A DNA stretch of 64,000 nt from Gordonia hongkongensis (GCF_023078355.1 NZ_CP095552.1:620001-684000), one strand, 5' to 3'; counted from the stretch's first letter, positions 25,589 through 37,392 are shown. A program made the numbers and translations. The notes: generated from the letters alone by a model not told the origin.

Positions 25589-27670
25589 ATGATGCTGGGA
25601 GCATGGGTCGTCGTCGTGACCGCGCTCGTGCTCATCCTGCCCGGCGCGTTCGTCGGCCGACGGATGAACCTCCCGTGGCCGGTCGCGCTGGCCGCCGGTC
25701 CGCCCATCACGTTCGCCCTGGTCTCGATCCTGACGGTGCTGTACTCCGTCGTCGGCTTCGAGTGGAATGCCGTCTCGGCCCTGGTGGGTCTGGTCTTCGC
25801 GGTCGGCGGTGCCTGGGTCTACTCGGCACTGCTGCTCACCCGCTGGGGTCAGCGGCTGGCGCCGGTACCCGACGCCGACGGCGAATCCCGCGTGGGACGG
25901 ACCGCGGTGGTGAGGGTCGCCGCCGGGCTCGGACTCGGTGGACTCGTCATCGCCGTCACCTGTATCCGGCCGATCGCGACGACCGCATTCGCCGGTCTCG
26001 GCAACATCTCGCAGGTGTGGGATTCGTTGTGGCACGCCAGTTCGCTGCGCTGGATCCACGAGACGGGCGTCGGCTCGGCCATGCGGATGGGCGAGCTGAT
26101 GAACTACGACACCCAGGGGTTCAACTACTACCCGAACACCTGGCATGCGCTGGGTGCGTTGCTGTTCCCGCTGACCGGTACCGACCCGGTCGAGCTCTAC
26201 AACACGTATTCGCCCGCCGTGCTGGCGATCACCGTTCCGCTCGGTGTCGCGTCGCTGGCCTACTGGTTCGCGCGGCACCGCTACGACGTCGACTCGTCGG
26301 CTCTCATCGCCGGTACCGCGGGTGCGCTGAGCGCGCTGTTCCCGTCCCTGCCCTACGTCGAGGTCCAGCTGACCTCGGTGCCGAACGCGGTCGGCGTGAG
26401 CCTGGCGCCGGTCGCCGCCGTCCTCGTGATGAGCGTGGTGTCGGACAGATCGCGTGTGCTGCCGGCCGCGCTGGCCGTGGCCGGTGTGACCGCCACCCAC
26501 CCCTCCGGCCTGATCGTCGTCGGCGTGATCGTCGGCCTCTGGTGGCTGTGCGAGGGTCTGTGGCGTCCGGTCGCCGGTCGCCTGCGCGATCTCGCGACGC
26601 TGGCCGTCACGGCGGTGGTGACGCTGGTCCTCATCGCACCCGTCATCCTGGGCACCATCCGGGTCGCCGACACCAACGAACTCCCGTTCTTCGACTTCCG
26701 TGAGGAGACGATCGGCGTCCTCGACGGGCTCGTCAAGGGCGCGTTCAACGGGACGATCCCGCTCGAGCTCGACCACTTCCCGGTGTGGCCGCTGATCGTC
26801 GTCACCCTGCTCGGGCTGATCGCGCTCGTATGGCTGCGATGCTGGGCCGGACTGGTCGCATGGTTCGTGTTCGCCCTGGTGACCGCCAACGCGATGGTGT
26901 CCCTAGGGCCGCTGTCGTACCCGCTCGGGGCGATCGGCGGCTACTTCTACAACTCACCCCACCGGCTCACGTTCGTGGTCGCGATCCTCTCGGCCGCGGC
27001 GGCCGGCGTCGCGATCGGGGTTCTCGCGCTCGGCGTCGCAGGTCTGGTCCGACGCCGCGTGGCATCGGAACCGGCCGACGGTCAGAAACCGGCCGAGGCG
27101 ACTTCGGGGAAGGCGCGCTGGGTGGTGGCCGCGACATACGTGGTGTTGCTGGGTCTGATCGCCGGAGCCGCCGTCGTGCGTTATCCGCCGAACGCGCAGA
27201 TCGCGTCGAAGGAGCGGGGCGGCAAGTATGTCGGGCCCGACGATCTCGCCGCCTACGAGTGGCTCGCCGCGCAGCCCGACGCCCAGGACGTCCTGGTCCT
27301 CAACAACCTCGACCAGGGCACCGGCTGGCTGTACCCGGTCACCGGGGTCACCCCGATGTTCCCCTTCTACCGAGCCAACGAGTTCTCCGAGCGGCAGCGC
27401 GACCTGTTCTGGGGGGTGTCGGAGATCGGCGCCGACCCGGCCATCGACCAGATCGTGCGAGACATGAACGTGCACTACGTGATCGACTCGCCGCCGAGTT
27501 ACTGGGAGTTCCAGCGCGGCATGCCCGACCCCGCCCGCGGTCACCAGGGCGACCCCTTCCTGGCGTTGCGTCAGAACGGCGCTCCCGGATTGACCGAGGT
27601 GTTCCGCCGCGGCGACGCGGTGGTCTACCGCGTCAACGACCTCGTCTACCCGCCGCCGCCCGCGCCCTGA
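25589..27670 (+). CDS. large polytopic membrane protein (DUF6541-like)
   Basis: 693 aa from ATG 25589 with GGAAAGG upstream. About 13 hydrophobic segments fill residues 1-540, with periplasmic loops such as GLGNISQVWDSLWHASSLRWIHETG and YPNTWHALGAL. A C-terminal ~150-residue outer domain follows (DLAAYEWLAAQPDAQDVLVLNNL). The topology resembles GT-C glycosyltransferases; Asp in VWDSLWH and the loop after helix 3 could be catalytic. It precedes the sugar-nucleotide genes, so a cell-wall polysaccharide role is plausible but unproven. Confidence 0.75.
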   Translation: MMLGAWVVVVTALVLILPGAFVGRRMNLPWPVALAAGPPITFALVSILTVLYSVVGFEWNAVSALVGLVFAVGGAWVYSALLLTRWGQRLAPVPDADGESRVGRTAVVRVAAGLGLGGLVIAVTCIRPIATTAFAGLGNISQVWDSLWHASSLRWIHETGVGSAMRMGELMNYDTQGFNYYPNTWHALGALLFPLTGTDPVELYNTYSPAVLAITVPLGVASLAYWFARHRYDVDSSALIAGTAGALSALFPSLPYVEVQLTSVPNAVGVSLAPVAAVLVMSVVSDRSRVLPAALAVAGVTATHPSGLIVVGVIVGLWWLCEGLWRPVAGRLRDLATLAVTAVVTLVLIAPVILGTIRVADTNELPFFDFREETIGVLDGLVKGAFNGTIPLELDHFPVWPLIVVTLLGLIALVWLRCWAGLVAWFVFALVTANAMVSLGPLSYPLGAIGGYFYNSPHRLTFVVAILSAAAAGVAIGVLALGVAGLVRRRVASEPADGQKPAEATSGKARWVVAATYVVLLGLIAGAAVVRYPPNAQIASKERGGKYVGPDDLAAYEWLAAQPDAQDVLVLNNLDQGTGWLYPVTGVTPMFPFYRANEFSERQRDLFWGVSEIGADPAIDQIVRDMNVHYVIDSPPSYWEFQRGMPDPARGHQGDPFLALRQNGAPGLTEVFRRGDAVVYRVNDLVYPPPPAP

Positions 27671-27689
27671 GTGACTTGACCCCCTTAGG

Positions 27690-27975
27690 CCCGATGCGAG
27701 GCGCGTACCCGCCCCATGCTCCCTGAGGTGTGAGGAGCGCAAGCGACGAGCCTCGAAGGGTTTGGCGAGGCAACTCACGAGGACCCTTCGTGGCTCGCTT
27801 CGCTCGCACCTCAGGGAGCAGGGGGTCGCGCCTCGCACCTCAGGGACCATGGGTTTTGCGGTTCTTTCGGATTAGGGAGCGGTGGGGCCGCGTCTCGCAC
27901 CTCGGGGAGCAGCGGGTCTGCGCCGCGCACCTCACGAAGCGGGGGATACGCGGCCATTCGCCCCGTTCGACGATC
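27690..27975. repeat. dispersed intergenic repeat cluster (family A)
   Basis: No gene. Repeated copies, in both orientations, of an element built on GCTCCCTGAGGTGCGAG and CCTCGAAGGGT/ACCCTTCG, together with TTCTTTCGGATTAGGGAGC (about 27858-27876). The same words recur at 38.3, 51.4, 53.0 and 61.2 kb. Confidence 0.8.
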
Positions 27976-27997
27976 GGGCACGGGCTAGCGTCGGGAT

Positions 27998-28845
27998 ATG
28001 CGGCCCTGGATGTGTGTGTTCTGCGCCAACGAGTTCCCGCCGGGCGAGACGCCGCCCGCGATGTGCCCGATCTGCGACGACGACCGGCAGTGGCTTCCGG
28101 TCAGCGGTCCCAGCTGGACCCCGCTCGACGAGACCGCCGACAACGCGCTGACCGCCCACGAACTGGAGCCCGGTCTGACCGCGTTGTCGGTGCAACCCTC
28201 CGTGGGGATCGGGCAGCGTGCCCTGCTCGTCGCGACTCCCGACGGGAACGTCCTCTGGGAACCGCCGGGTTTCCTCGGGCCGTCCCTCGTCGACTGGCTG
28301 GAGCAGCACGGCGGGGTCGGCGCCATCGCCGCGAGTCATCCGCATCTGGTGGGCGCGAGCGTCTCGCTCAGTCATCGATTCGGTCGAGTTCCGGTGTACT
28401 ACAACGACTCCGACCGGCGATGGGTCACCCGCCCCGACCCCGTCGTGCGCTTCTGGTCGGACACCACCGAAGTCCTCGGCGGAGTGCGACTCGTGCAGTG
28501 CGGCGGTCATTTTCCCGGCAGCGCGGTGCTACACCTTCCCGACGCCGCCGACGGCAGGGGTGCGGTGCTGACCGGCGACACCATCAAGGGCGTCATGCAG
28601 CCCGGCATGGTGACCTTCATGCGCAGCTACCCGAACATGATCCCGCTGTCACCGCGGCTCGTCCGTCAGATCGTCGACCGGGTGAACGAACTCCGGTTCG
28701 ACCGGCTCTACGACGCGTTCGGTGTCGTCGTGGCCGAGAACGCCCGGGACGTGGTGGACAGTTCGGCGCGGCGCTACATCGGCTGGGTCACAGACTCGAT
28801 CGTCGATCCCGACGATCCGCACGCGCCTGCCCAAGGGGAAACCGG

Positions 28846-28861
<16 letters not shown>
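27998..28861 (+). CDS. zinc-ribbon plus metallo-beta-lactamase-like protein
   Basis: 287 aa from ATG 27998. Two CxxC pairs (CVFC at 6-9, CPIC at 24-27) make a rubredoxin-like zinc ribbon. The rest resembles an MBL fold (LLVATPDGNVLWEPPGFLG, then GAIAASHPHLVG, and GRGAVLTGDTIKGVM), but the classical HxHxDH motif is degenerate (only SHPHLVG remains), so a metal-dependent hydrolase role is uncertain. Its last 16 bases overlap the end of galE on the other strand. Confidence 0.7.
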
Positions 28862-29865
<1,004 letters not shown>

Positions 29866-29924
29866 GACGACCACCGTAAGCGGCGACCCTGGGAATGGGC
29901 CAAGTGGACTGCATGGAGGTCACC

Positions 29925-30229
29925 AGGTGGCTTCGACTCGGCGCCTCGCTTCGCTCGGGGCCGGCTCAACCAGCGGAGGGTGCGGGTCAACCAGTGGAGG
30001 GGCCGGGTCACCAGCGGAGGGGCTGGTTAATTAGCGGAGGGGCCAGGTCAACCAGCGGAGTGGCGGCTCAACCAGGGGAGTGGCGGGTCAACCAGCGGGA
30101 GGGCCGGCTCAACCAGCGGGAGGGCCGGCTCAACCAGCGGGGGCGGGTCAACCAGCGGAGGGGCCGGCTTAACCAGCGGAGGGGGCGGGTCAATTAGTGG
30201 AGGGCCGGCTCGATCAGCGGAGGTGCCGG

Positions 30230-30230
<1 letters not shown>
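29925..30230. repeat. tandem array of ~21-bp units next to a family B repeat
   Basis: No gene. About 13 imperfect copies of a 20-22-bp unit resembling CGGGTCAACCAGCGGAGGGGC fill ~29961-30230, ending in the rmlB stop region. The left edge (29925-29965) is a family B repeat (complement of GCTGGTTGAGC...GTCGAAGCC), from which the array seems to have expanded. There are no spacers, so it is not a CRISPR. Confidence 0.85.
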
Positions 30231-31273
<1,043 letters not shown>

Positions 31274-31364
31274 CTACCGAGCAGCCGACCTGCTCGCCTC
31301 GGGTGAGCGCAGCGGGGCGACTCGCGTGCCGTCGCGAAAGGCCGCGGGCATTACCCTGATCGCC

Positions 31365-32240
31365 ATGAAAGGGATCATCCTGGCCGGCGGTACGGGCACG
31401 CGGCTGCACCCCATCACGCAGGGGGTGAGCAAGCAACTCGTCCCGGTCTACGACAAGCCGATGATCTATTACCCACTGTCGACGCTCATGCTGGCCGGGA
31501 TCCGCGACATCCTGATCATCACCACCCCGCACGACGCCCCGGCCTTCGAGAGCCTGCTCGGCAACGGCGACCAGTTCGGCATCGACCTGACCTACAAGAC
31601 CCAGCCCTCCCCGGACGGACTCGCGCAGGCCTTCGTCCTCGGCGCCGACCACATCGGTACCGACTCGGTTGCTCTCGTCCTCGGCGACAACATCTTCTAC
31701 GGCCCCGGACTCGGCAGCCGGTTGCAGGGTTTCGAGAACGTCGACGGCGGTGCGGTGTTCGCCTACTGGGTGGCCAACCCGGAGGCCTACGGCGTGGTCG
31801 ACTTCGATGCCGACGGCACCGCTATCTCGCTGGAAGAGAAACCGGCACAACCGAAGTCGAACTTCGCGGTGCCCGGTCTGTACTTCTACGACAACGATGT
31901 CGTCGACATCGCCCGCAACCTGCGGCCCAGCGCCCGCGGCGAGTACGAGATCACCGACGTCAACGCCCACTACCTCGACCGCGGCAAACTGTCGGTCACC
32001 GTCCTGCCGCGCGGCACGGCGTGGCTCGACACCGGCACGTTCGACAGCCTCCTCGACGCCGGCAACTTCGTCCGCACCGTCGAACAACGCCAGGGACTCA
32101 AAATCGCTGTCCCAGAGGAGATCGCGTGGCGGCAGGGCTATCTCTCCGACGAGGAGTTGCGGGCTCGTGCCGACAAACTCCGCAAGTCGGGTTACGGTGA
32201 CTACCTGCTCGAACTGTTGCAGCGGGGCAAGGGTTTCTGA
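31365..32240 (+). CDS. rmlA: glucose-1-phosphate thymidylyltransferase
   Basis: 291 aa from ATG 31365. Nucleotide-binding [11 protein letters not shown] and the sugar-phosphate part [17 protein letters not shown] are textbook Rml[10 protein letters not shown] has the metal-binding Asp and VPGLYFYDN follows. It makes dTDP-glucose from dTTP and glucose 1-phosphate. A 52-bp gap separates it from rmlC. Confidence 0.97.
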   Translation: MKGIILAGGTGTRLHPITQGVSKQLVPVYDKPMIYYPLSTLMLAGIRDILIITTPHDAPAFESLLGNGDQFGIDLTYKTQPSPDGLAQAFVLGADHIGTDSVALVLGDNIFYGPGLGSRLQGFENVDGGAVFAYWVANPEAYGVVDFDADGTAISLEEKPAQPKSNFAVPGLYFYDNDVVDIARNLRPSARGEYEITDVNAHYLDRGKLSVTVLPRGTAWLDTGTFDSLLDAGNFVRTVEQRQGLKIAVPEEIAWRQGYLSDEELRARADKLRKSGYGDYLLELLQRGKGF

Positions 32241-32292
32241 GCGCCGCCCCCGAGGCGCATGTCCGACGACCGACTCTGGGAAAGGTGTCCGC

Positions 32293-32910
32293 ATGAAGGT
32301 CCGCCCGCTCGCCATCGACGGAGCGTGGGAGTTCACCCCGGTCCAGCACGGCGATGCCCGTGGGTTGTTCGCCGAGGCGTTCAAAGCCGACGTGATCGGC
32401 GAGACGATCGGCCACCGCTTCGACCTCGCGCAGGTGAACCTCTCGGTGTCCGCGGCCGGCGTGCTGCGCGGCGTGCACTTCGCCGACGTCCCGCCCGGAC
32501 AGGCGAAATACGTCACCTGCCCCACCGGCGCGATTCTCGACGTCATCGTCGACATCCGCGTCGGCTCACCCACTTTCGGTACCTACGACACCGTCTTGCT
32601 CGACGACGTGGATCGTCGTGCGGTCTACCTGTCCGAGGGTCTCGGCCACGCATTCTGCGCGCTCGCCGACAACTCGACCGTGACCTACCTCTGCTCCACC
32701 GGATACAACCCGACGGGTGAACACGGCATCAACCCGCTCGATCCGGAACTGGGTATCGAATGGCCGACGCACGCCCGGAACGGTTCACCGCTGGAGTTCG
32801 AACTCTCGCCGAAGGACACCGCGGCACCGGGGCTCACCGAGGCGCGTGAGTCGGGTCTGCTGCCGAACCACGACGAGGTGGCCGACTTCCTGGGTTCGCT
32901 GCGGGATTGA
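32293..32910 (+). CDS. rmlC: dTDP-4-dehydrorhamnose 3,5-epimerase
   Basis: 205 aa from ATG 32293. The cupin core has RGVHFADVPPGQAKYVTC with the catalytic His, the KY pair, and GHAFCALADNSTVTYLCSTGYNP. It epimerises C3 and C5 of dTDP-4-keto-6-deoxyglucose. The final reductase gene rmlD is not in the window. With rmlA and rmlB it supplies rhamnose for the wall linker. Confidence 0.95.
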   Translation: MKVRPLAIDGAWEFTPVQHGDARGLFAEAFKADVIGETIGHRFDLAQVNLSVSAAGVLRGVHFADVPPGQAKYVTCPTGAILDVIVDIRVGSPTFGTYDTVLLDDVDRRAVYLSEGLGHAFCALADNSTVTYLCSTGYNPTGEHGINPLDPELGIEWPTHARNGSPLEFELSPKDTAAPGLTEARESGLLPNHDEVADFLGSLRD

Positions 32911-32925
32911 GGCGCGAACGCCGAA

Positions 32926-32951
32926 ACGTGCACGGCGCGAGCCGTACACGT
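32926..32951. terminator. hairpin terminator after rmlC
   Basis: 11-bp stem (32926-32936 with 32941-32951, one mismatch) and a GCGA tetraloop in the 57-bp gap between convergent rmlC and the ABC permease. Confidence 0.6.
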
Positions 32952-32967
32952 CGCGGGGCGGGAAGCG

Positions 32968-33762
32968 TCAGCCGGTAGTGGATCGCCGAAACGCGGTGAC
33001 CGCCCAGAAGTAGCCGACCACCAGGAACACCACGCACCATCCCAGCGCCCACGGCCAGCGATCACTGATGTCGAGACCCATGAGGAGTCCGCGCAGCGTG
33101 TCGGCGATGGGACTGAACGGCTGGTACTCGGCGAACTGGCGGACACCGTTGGGCATGCTGTCGGTCGGGACCAGCCCACTGCCCAGATAGGGCAGGAACA
33201 GCAGCGGCAGCGGCATGTTGCTCGCACTCTCCGGATTCGGCGCGACGACGCCCATGGCAACCGCGATCCACACGAGGCCGGCGGTCAGTAGCAGGAGCAA
33301 TCCGCCGGCCGCGAACCAGTCGAGAAGGCTTGCGTCGGCACGGAAGCCCATCGCGAACGCGACCGCGAGCAGGAAGCAGACCGCGACCACACCTTGGATG
33401 AGGGCGCCGACGAAGTGTCCGGCCAGGATCGCTGTCGGCGGAGTGGCCAGTGATCGCAACCGATTGATGATGCCCTCGGTGACGTCCTGATTGACCGAGA
33501 CCGCAACCGCCACCGTCAGGAACGACGGCACGAAGAGCAGTAGGCCGGGGAGAAGATAGTTGATGTACTTGCCTTCTAGCGGTCCGTCCGCGGCGAAAGC
33601 GCTCTCGATGGCACCGCCGAAGAAATAGGTCATCATCAGCAGGATCACGACCGGCATCGCAATCGTGGAGAACATCATGGTGGGGTATCGCCGTAGCCGG
33701 ATCAGGTTGCGGCGCACCATCACCGCGGAGTCGGACAGGGTGTGGTCGAGCGTGGTGGTCAT
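32968..33762 (-). CDS. ABC-2-type permease (DrrB-like)
   Basis: 264 aa from ATG 33762. Six transmembrane helices are visible: after RRYPTMMFSTIAMPVVILL, then PGLLLFVPSFL, the third and fourth around GALIQGVVAVCFLL and GLLLLLTAGLVWI, and a last helix near VVFLVVGYFWAV. A large outer loop with YINYLLPG is typical of DrrB-type drug or glycolipid exporters. It follows the ATPase gene by eight bases. Confidence 0.88.
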   Translation of the reverse strand: MTTTLDHTLSDSAVMVRRNLIRLRRYPTMMFSTIAMPVVILLMMTYFFGGAIESAFAADGPLEGKYINYLLPGLLLFVPSFLTVAVAVSVNQDVTEGIINRLRSLATPPTAILAGHFVGALIQGVVAVCFLLAVAFAMGFRADASLLDWFAAGGLLLLLTAGLVWIAVAMGVVAPNPESASNMPLPLLFLPYLGSGLVPTDSMPNGVRQFAEYQPFSPIADTLRGLLMGLDISDRWPWALGWCVVFLVVGYFWAVTAFRRSTTG

Positions 33763-33770
33763 GACTTCTC

Positions 33771-34712
33771 CTAGTTGGCGGTGGTAGCGGCGGTGCGGCC
33801 GGTGATGGTGAGGAAGACGTCGTCGAGATCCGGTGTGTGGACCGAGATCCCGGCAGCGTCGATCCGGGCGTCGTCGAGGGTGGCGAGCACGCCGCGGACA
33901 GCGCCGATCCCGGCGCCACCGGGGACGGCGAGGGTGTTCTCGCCCGGGGTGTCGACCGCCGAGGGGAACTGCGACCGCGCCCGTTCGAGGTCGTCGGCGT
34001 TCGTGAAGTCGATCCGGATGTATCCGCCCGGCACGAGACGCTTCAGTTCGGCCGCCGTCCCCTCGGCCACGATGCGGCCGCAGTCGAGCACAGCGATCCG
34101 GTCCGCGAGGTGATCCGCTTCCTCGAGGTACTGCGTGGTGAGGAAGATGGTGGTGCCGCCGGCGACGAGACCGCGGACGGTGTCCCAGACCGCGCGGCGG
34201 GACCGTGGATCGAGTCCGGTCGTCGGCTCGTCGAGAAAGATGATCGACGGTTCGCCCACCAACGTCATGGCCAGGTCGAGGCGCCTGGTCATACCGCCGG
34301 AGTATTCGGCGACCCGACGGTCCGCGGCGTCGGTGAGGTCGAAGTCGCGCAGCAACCGGTCGACCCGTTCGCGGGTCGCCGCTTTCGAGAGATGTCGCAG
34401 GCGGGCGACCATGGTGAGGTTCTCCCGCCCGGTCAGCAACGTGTCGACGGCGGCGAACTGCCCGGTCAGGCCGATCTGCGCGCAGATCTCGGCGCGGTCG
34501 GTCCGCGGATCGAGTCCGGCGACCTCCACCTCACCAGCGTCATGTTGCGACAACGTGGACAGAATCTTCACGGTGGTCGTCTTCCCGGAGCCGTTGGGTC
34601 CGAGCAGGGCGAACACCGTGCCCGCCGGTACGTCGAGATCGATACCGTCGAGGACGGTGTGGTCGCCGAAGGACTTCGTGAGTCCGGTGGCGCGGATGGC
34701 GGTTGTTGTCAT
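33771..34712 (-). CDS. ABC transporter ATPase (DrrA-like)
   Basis: 313 aa from ATG 34712. Walker A GPNGSGKT at 38-45, signature YSGGMTRRLDLA and Walker B IIFLDEPTTGLD are intact. The C-terminal ~90 residues (LDDVFLTITGR at the end) are the DrrA-type regulatory domain. It would energise the adjoining permease for export of a hydrophobic compound. The EXLDI repressor gene lies just upstream and shares its strand, and similar operator-like words precede both. Confidence 0.92.
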   Translation of the reverse strand: MTTTAIRATGLTKSFGDHTVLDGIDLDVPAGTVFALLGPNGSGKTTTVKILSTLSQHDAGEVEVAGLDPRTDRAEICAQIGLTGQFAAVDTLLTGRENLTMVARLRHLSKAATRERVDRLLRDFDLTDAADRRVAEYSGGMTRRLDLAMTLVGEPSIIFLDEPTTGLDPRSRRAVWDTVRGLVAGGTTIFLTTQYLEEADHLADRIAVLDCGRIVAEGTAAELKRLVPGGYIRIDFTNADDLERARSQFPSAVDTPGENTLAVPGGAGIGAVRGVLATLDDARIDAAGISVHTPDLDDVFLTITGRTAATTAN

Positions 34713-34750
34713 GATCGTGCTCCCAGTGGTTGATGGATCAATAAATAAAC

Positions 34751-34780
34751 TCATGCGCATATATGCATATGTGGGTAGAC
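34751..34780. promoter_or_regulatory. candidate EXLDI operator, transporter promoter
   Basis: AT-rich segment with TCATGCGCATATATGCATATGT-like symmetry, then GGGTAGAC. The same pattern of TATATG..ATGT..GTAGAC occurs at 35391-35418 ahead of the EXLDI gene. Ribbon-helix-helix proteins bind such short repeats. Confidence 0.45.
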
Positions 34781-34844
34781 GACCGTCCCTGATGGACGTC
34801 GCCGGGAAGTACTCGGTGGTTCTAGCGGTGCGGTCGGGTGGGGT

Positions 34845-35387
34845 TCACACGTCCAGGTCGTCGACCTCGGGTCGGAGGGCGGCGGCGGTACGTGCGTAGA
34901 AGCGTTCGGGGACAAGCGGTTTGAGCTGGTCGGGAGAGTCGACGATGTCGACGCGGTAGTCACCCCAGTCGGGTAGGTCGGCGGTGAACAGGCTGCGGAC
35001 ACTGGGAACGCCGGTCAGATCTTTCAGCCAGTTACCGGTCTTCTGGCGATGTGTCACCCCGTAGTTCGCCCAGTCGACGTGGTGGACCGCGAGGACGATC
35101 TTTCCGGTCCGCCCTTCGTAGGCGGTCAATTTGGTTGCATTGCCGGTGGTTTCGTCGTACTCGGTCTCCTCGGCGAGGACTCTGCCGAAGAACCGTTTAC
35201 GACGCACTCCGTCGGGACCGTCGCGCAGGACGACCTCGTCGTAGCCGGCGTCGCGGTAGTCGGCCGCCCGCACGTACGCACGCAGTGCCTCGACGACTGC
35301 GCCGGAGAGATTGCCTCCCGACACCTGTTGGGCGCGTTCGAGGACTTTGAGGTCCTCGTCGGAGACGTAGATGGTCTTGTTGGGCAT
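34845..35387 (-). CDS. EXLDI-family ribbon-helix-helix regulator
   Basis: 180 aa from ATG 35387. The N-terminal ~45 residues form a ribbon-helix-helix (KTIYVSDEDLKVLERAQ, then NLSGAVVEALRAYV). The C-terminal end DLDV matches the EXLDI-type tail that names this family, commonly next to DrrAB-type transporters. The middle (YEGRTGKIVLAVHH) is family-specific with unknown ligand. It likely represses its own gene and the exporter. Confidence 0.85.
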   Translation of the reverse strand: MPNKTIYVSDEDLKVLERAQQVSGGNLSGAVVEALRAYVRAADYRDAGYDEVVLRDGPDGVRRKRFFGRVLAEETEYDETTGNATKLTAYEGRTGKIVLAVHHVDWANYGVTHRQKTGNWLKDLTGVPSVRSLFTADLPDWGDYRVDIVDSPDQLKPLVPERFYARTAAALRPEVDDLDV

Positions 35388-35390
35388 GCG

Positions 35391-35418
35391 ATAACTATAT
35401 GTAGATGTATACGTAGAC
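35391..35418. promoter_or_regulatory. candidate EXLDI operator, autoregulation
   Basis: AT-rich segment with TATATGTAGATGTATACG and GTAGAC immediately upstream of the EXLDI start (35387). It resembles the copy at 34751-34780. Confidence 0.4.
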
Positions 35419-35513
35419 GCAAGGGGTTGGCGAAACTGCGTCCGGGACGGCAGTCCGCGAGGGTGACGGCTCCGAATCGTTCAGTAAGCTGAGCGATGGG
35501 AGGTGGCGAGCTA

Positions 35514-36242
35514 ATGCTCACTGGAGTGATCGGAAATTCGGCGATCATGGCCGCGATAGGGCTGGGGATGATCGCGTTGACCGCGTGTGCGTTCCGCCTG
35601 AGGCGGTCGTGTGGGGCCGTGGCCTGGTTGGTGGTCCTGCTCGGCGTGGCACTGACATTCGACAACATGGCGGTCGCCGTAGGCCGGATGGTCGGCTTCG
35701 GTGACCTTCTGTATGCGATCAATTTGCCGCGCTTCTGGATTCACGGGCTGTTGACTCCGCTGATCGTTGTCGCCGCGGTCGTGCTCGCCTGGCGTCTGGG
35801 GGTGCGGTGGAGTCGCCCGGTGGTCGTGGTCGGGGCCGTTCTCGTCGCCGCATTGGTGGTCGTCGGGATCGTCGAGTGCTTCGAGGCGCTGGAGCTGACG
35901 CCGGCGACCGACGGTGATGCGCTGCGGTACGCCAACGCCGCCGCGGCCGGCCCGCCGGTCCCCGCACTGGGCACCGTGCTGATCCTCATCGCGATCGGGA
36001 TGACCGCGTGGCGTCAGGTGCGGTCGTTCTGGCTGTTGCTCGGCTCGGTGACGATGCTGGTCACCGCGGCCGCGGGCACGTCGGTTCTCTGGCTCGGCAA
36101 CTTCGGTGAGCTGGTGTTGTACGCCTCCATCGTCGCCACCATGTTCCAGGTGGCCGCGGCCGAAAGCCGTTCCGCCGAAGGTGCGAACGATCGGCTGGAG
36201 TCGGGGAGGGCCGCGGCGCAGTCGATGACGGTCCGGAGCTAG
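35514..36242 (+). CDS. polytopic membrane protein, unknown
   Basis: 242 aa; ATG 35514 is chosen because GGGAGGTGG precedes it, though an ATG at 35496 is in frame. About seven hydrophobic helices are seen (e.g. ALVVVGIVECFEALEL, and a last one around LLLGSVTMLVTAAAG). I do not recognise the family. It converges on the DUF2304 gene with a four-base stop overlap. Confidence 0.6.
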   Translation: MLTGVIGNSAIMAAIGLGMIALTACAFRLRRSCGAVAWLVVLLGVALTFDNMAVAVGRMVGFGDLLYAINLPRFWIHGLLTPLIVVAAVVLAWRLGVRWSRPVVVVGAVLVAALVVVGIVECFEALELTPATDGDALRYANAAAAGPPVPALGTVLILIAIGMTAWRQVRSFWLLLGSVTMLVTAAAGTSVLWLGNFGELVLYASIVATMFQVAAAESRSAEGANDRLESGRAAAQSMTVRS

Positions 36243-36592
36243 TCGCCCGTTCCGGAATGGTTCTCGCGCTCCGCGTCCTGCAGCGCGATCGCGCGGGCCA
36301 GCCGCGCGTACTTGACCTCCAGGTCGCGGAACCGCAGATACGTCGACACCGTCGTGAAGGCGAATGCGATGACCAGCAGGAACAGGACCAGGTCGAGGCC
36401 ACGTTGGATGCCGATCTTGTTGGCCACCCACGTGACGTCGTCCTGCCGCAGCATCGCGTAGAGGCCGAAGCCGATGAACGCGACGAACAGCAGCTTCACG
36501 CCCGCCGACGCGCGGGCCGTGCCCCGGTTCACCACGAAGAACCCGACGAGCGCGACCAGACCGAGGATCGCGAGGATCTGGAACCAGATCAT
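36239..36592 (-). CDS. DUF2304 membrane protein
   Basis: 117 aa from ATG 36592. Three hydrophobic helices (residues ~5-21, 31-47, 66-84), then a charged helix (LRFRDLEVKYARLARAIALQD). This small membrane family is repeatedly paired with GT2 glycosyltransferases, as here seven bases downstream of one, and probably forms the membrane partner for a polyprenol-phosphate sugar step. Confidence 0.82.
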   Translation of the reverse strand: MIWFQILAILGLVALVGFFVVNRGTARASAGVKLLFVAFIGFGLYAMLRQDDVTWVANKIGIQRGLDLVLFLLVIAFAFTTVSTYLRFRDLEVKYARLARAIALQDAERENHSGTGD

Positions 36593-36599
36593 CGTGGCA

Positions 36600-37301
36600 T
36601 CACTTCCTCATCCGGGTGTGGAACAGGCCATCGGCGACGATGTTGACCCCGTTGATCAGCGACTGTCCCTTCGCCCGCGAGTAGTCGGTGTAGAGGATCG
36701 TCACGGGTTGTTCGGCCACCCGCCACCGGTGGTGATCGATGAGCGCGATGAACTCCGACGCGTGGCTCATCCCGCTCATGAGCAGGTCGAGCTGATCGGC
36801 CACCGTCTTGTTGAACGCCCGAAGTCCGTTGTGCGCGTCGGACAGTCCGAGGCGACGGGTGCGCGGGCTCAGGAACACGATGGTACGCAACGCCATCCGG
36901 CGCAGGATCGGAACCGATTCGCTGCGGCCGTCGGCGAAGCGGGTCCCGACGATGATGTCGACCGGCTCGCGTCGTAAGCGCTCGATCATGGCCGACACGT
37001 CGTCGACCCGGTGCTGTCCGTCGGCGTCGAAGGTCACGAAGAACCGTGCCCCCGGCCGGCGACGCGCGTACTCGACGCCGGTCTGGATCGCGGCGCCCTG
37101 ACCGAGGTTCACCGGGTGCCGAACCAGATGCACCCCGGCGGCCCGGATCTCCTCGGCCGAGTTGTCCGAGCTGCCGTCGTCGACGCAGACGATGTTGGGA
37201 AACGTCTCGCGGGCCTTGGCCGCCACCTCGCGGATCACCTGGCCCTCGTTGAAAACGGGTACCACCAGCCACACGTCGGCGTTGGTACTGGGGTCGGCCA
37301 T
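36600..37301 (-). CDS. GT2 glycosyltransferase (polyprenol-phosphate type)
   Basis: 233 aa from ATG 37301. GT-A fold motifs are clear: VVPVFNEGQVI, VCVDDGSSDNS, the DxD-like FDADGQHRVDD and GTRFADGRSE. No membrane helix is obvious in the body. This resembles glycosyltransferases that load a sugar onto a polyprenyl phosphate. It is paired with the DUF2304 gene and close to dTDP-sugar genes. Confidence 0.85.
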   Translation of the reverse strand: MADPSTNADVWLVVPVFNEGQVIREVAAKARETFPNIVCVDDGSSDNSAEEIRAAGVHLVRHPVNLGQGAAIQTGVEYARRRPGARFFVTFDADGQHRVDDVSAMIERLRREPVDIIVGTRFADGRSESVPILRRMALRTIVFLSPRTRRLGLSDAHNGLRAFNKTVADQLDLLMSGMSHASEFIALIDHHRWRVAEQPVTILYTDYSRAKGQSLINGVNIVADGLFHTRMRK

Positions 37302-37392
37302 GGTCAACAACCCTAACCCGCTTCCGCGCGGAGTCTGCCGCCCGGCACGCCTCGGGGGCCGCGTGGTGATCGGACCTGGTTAGTCTTGTCCG

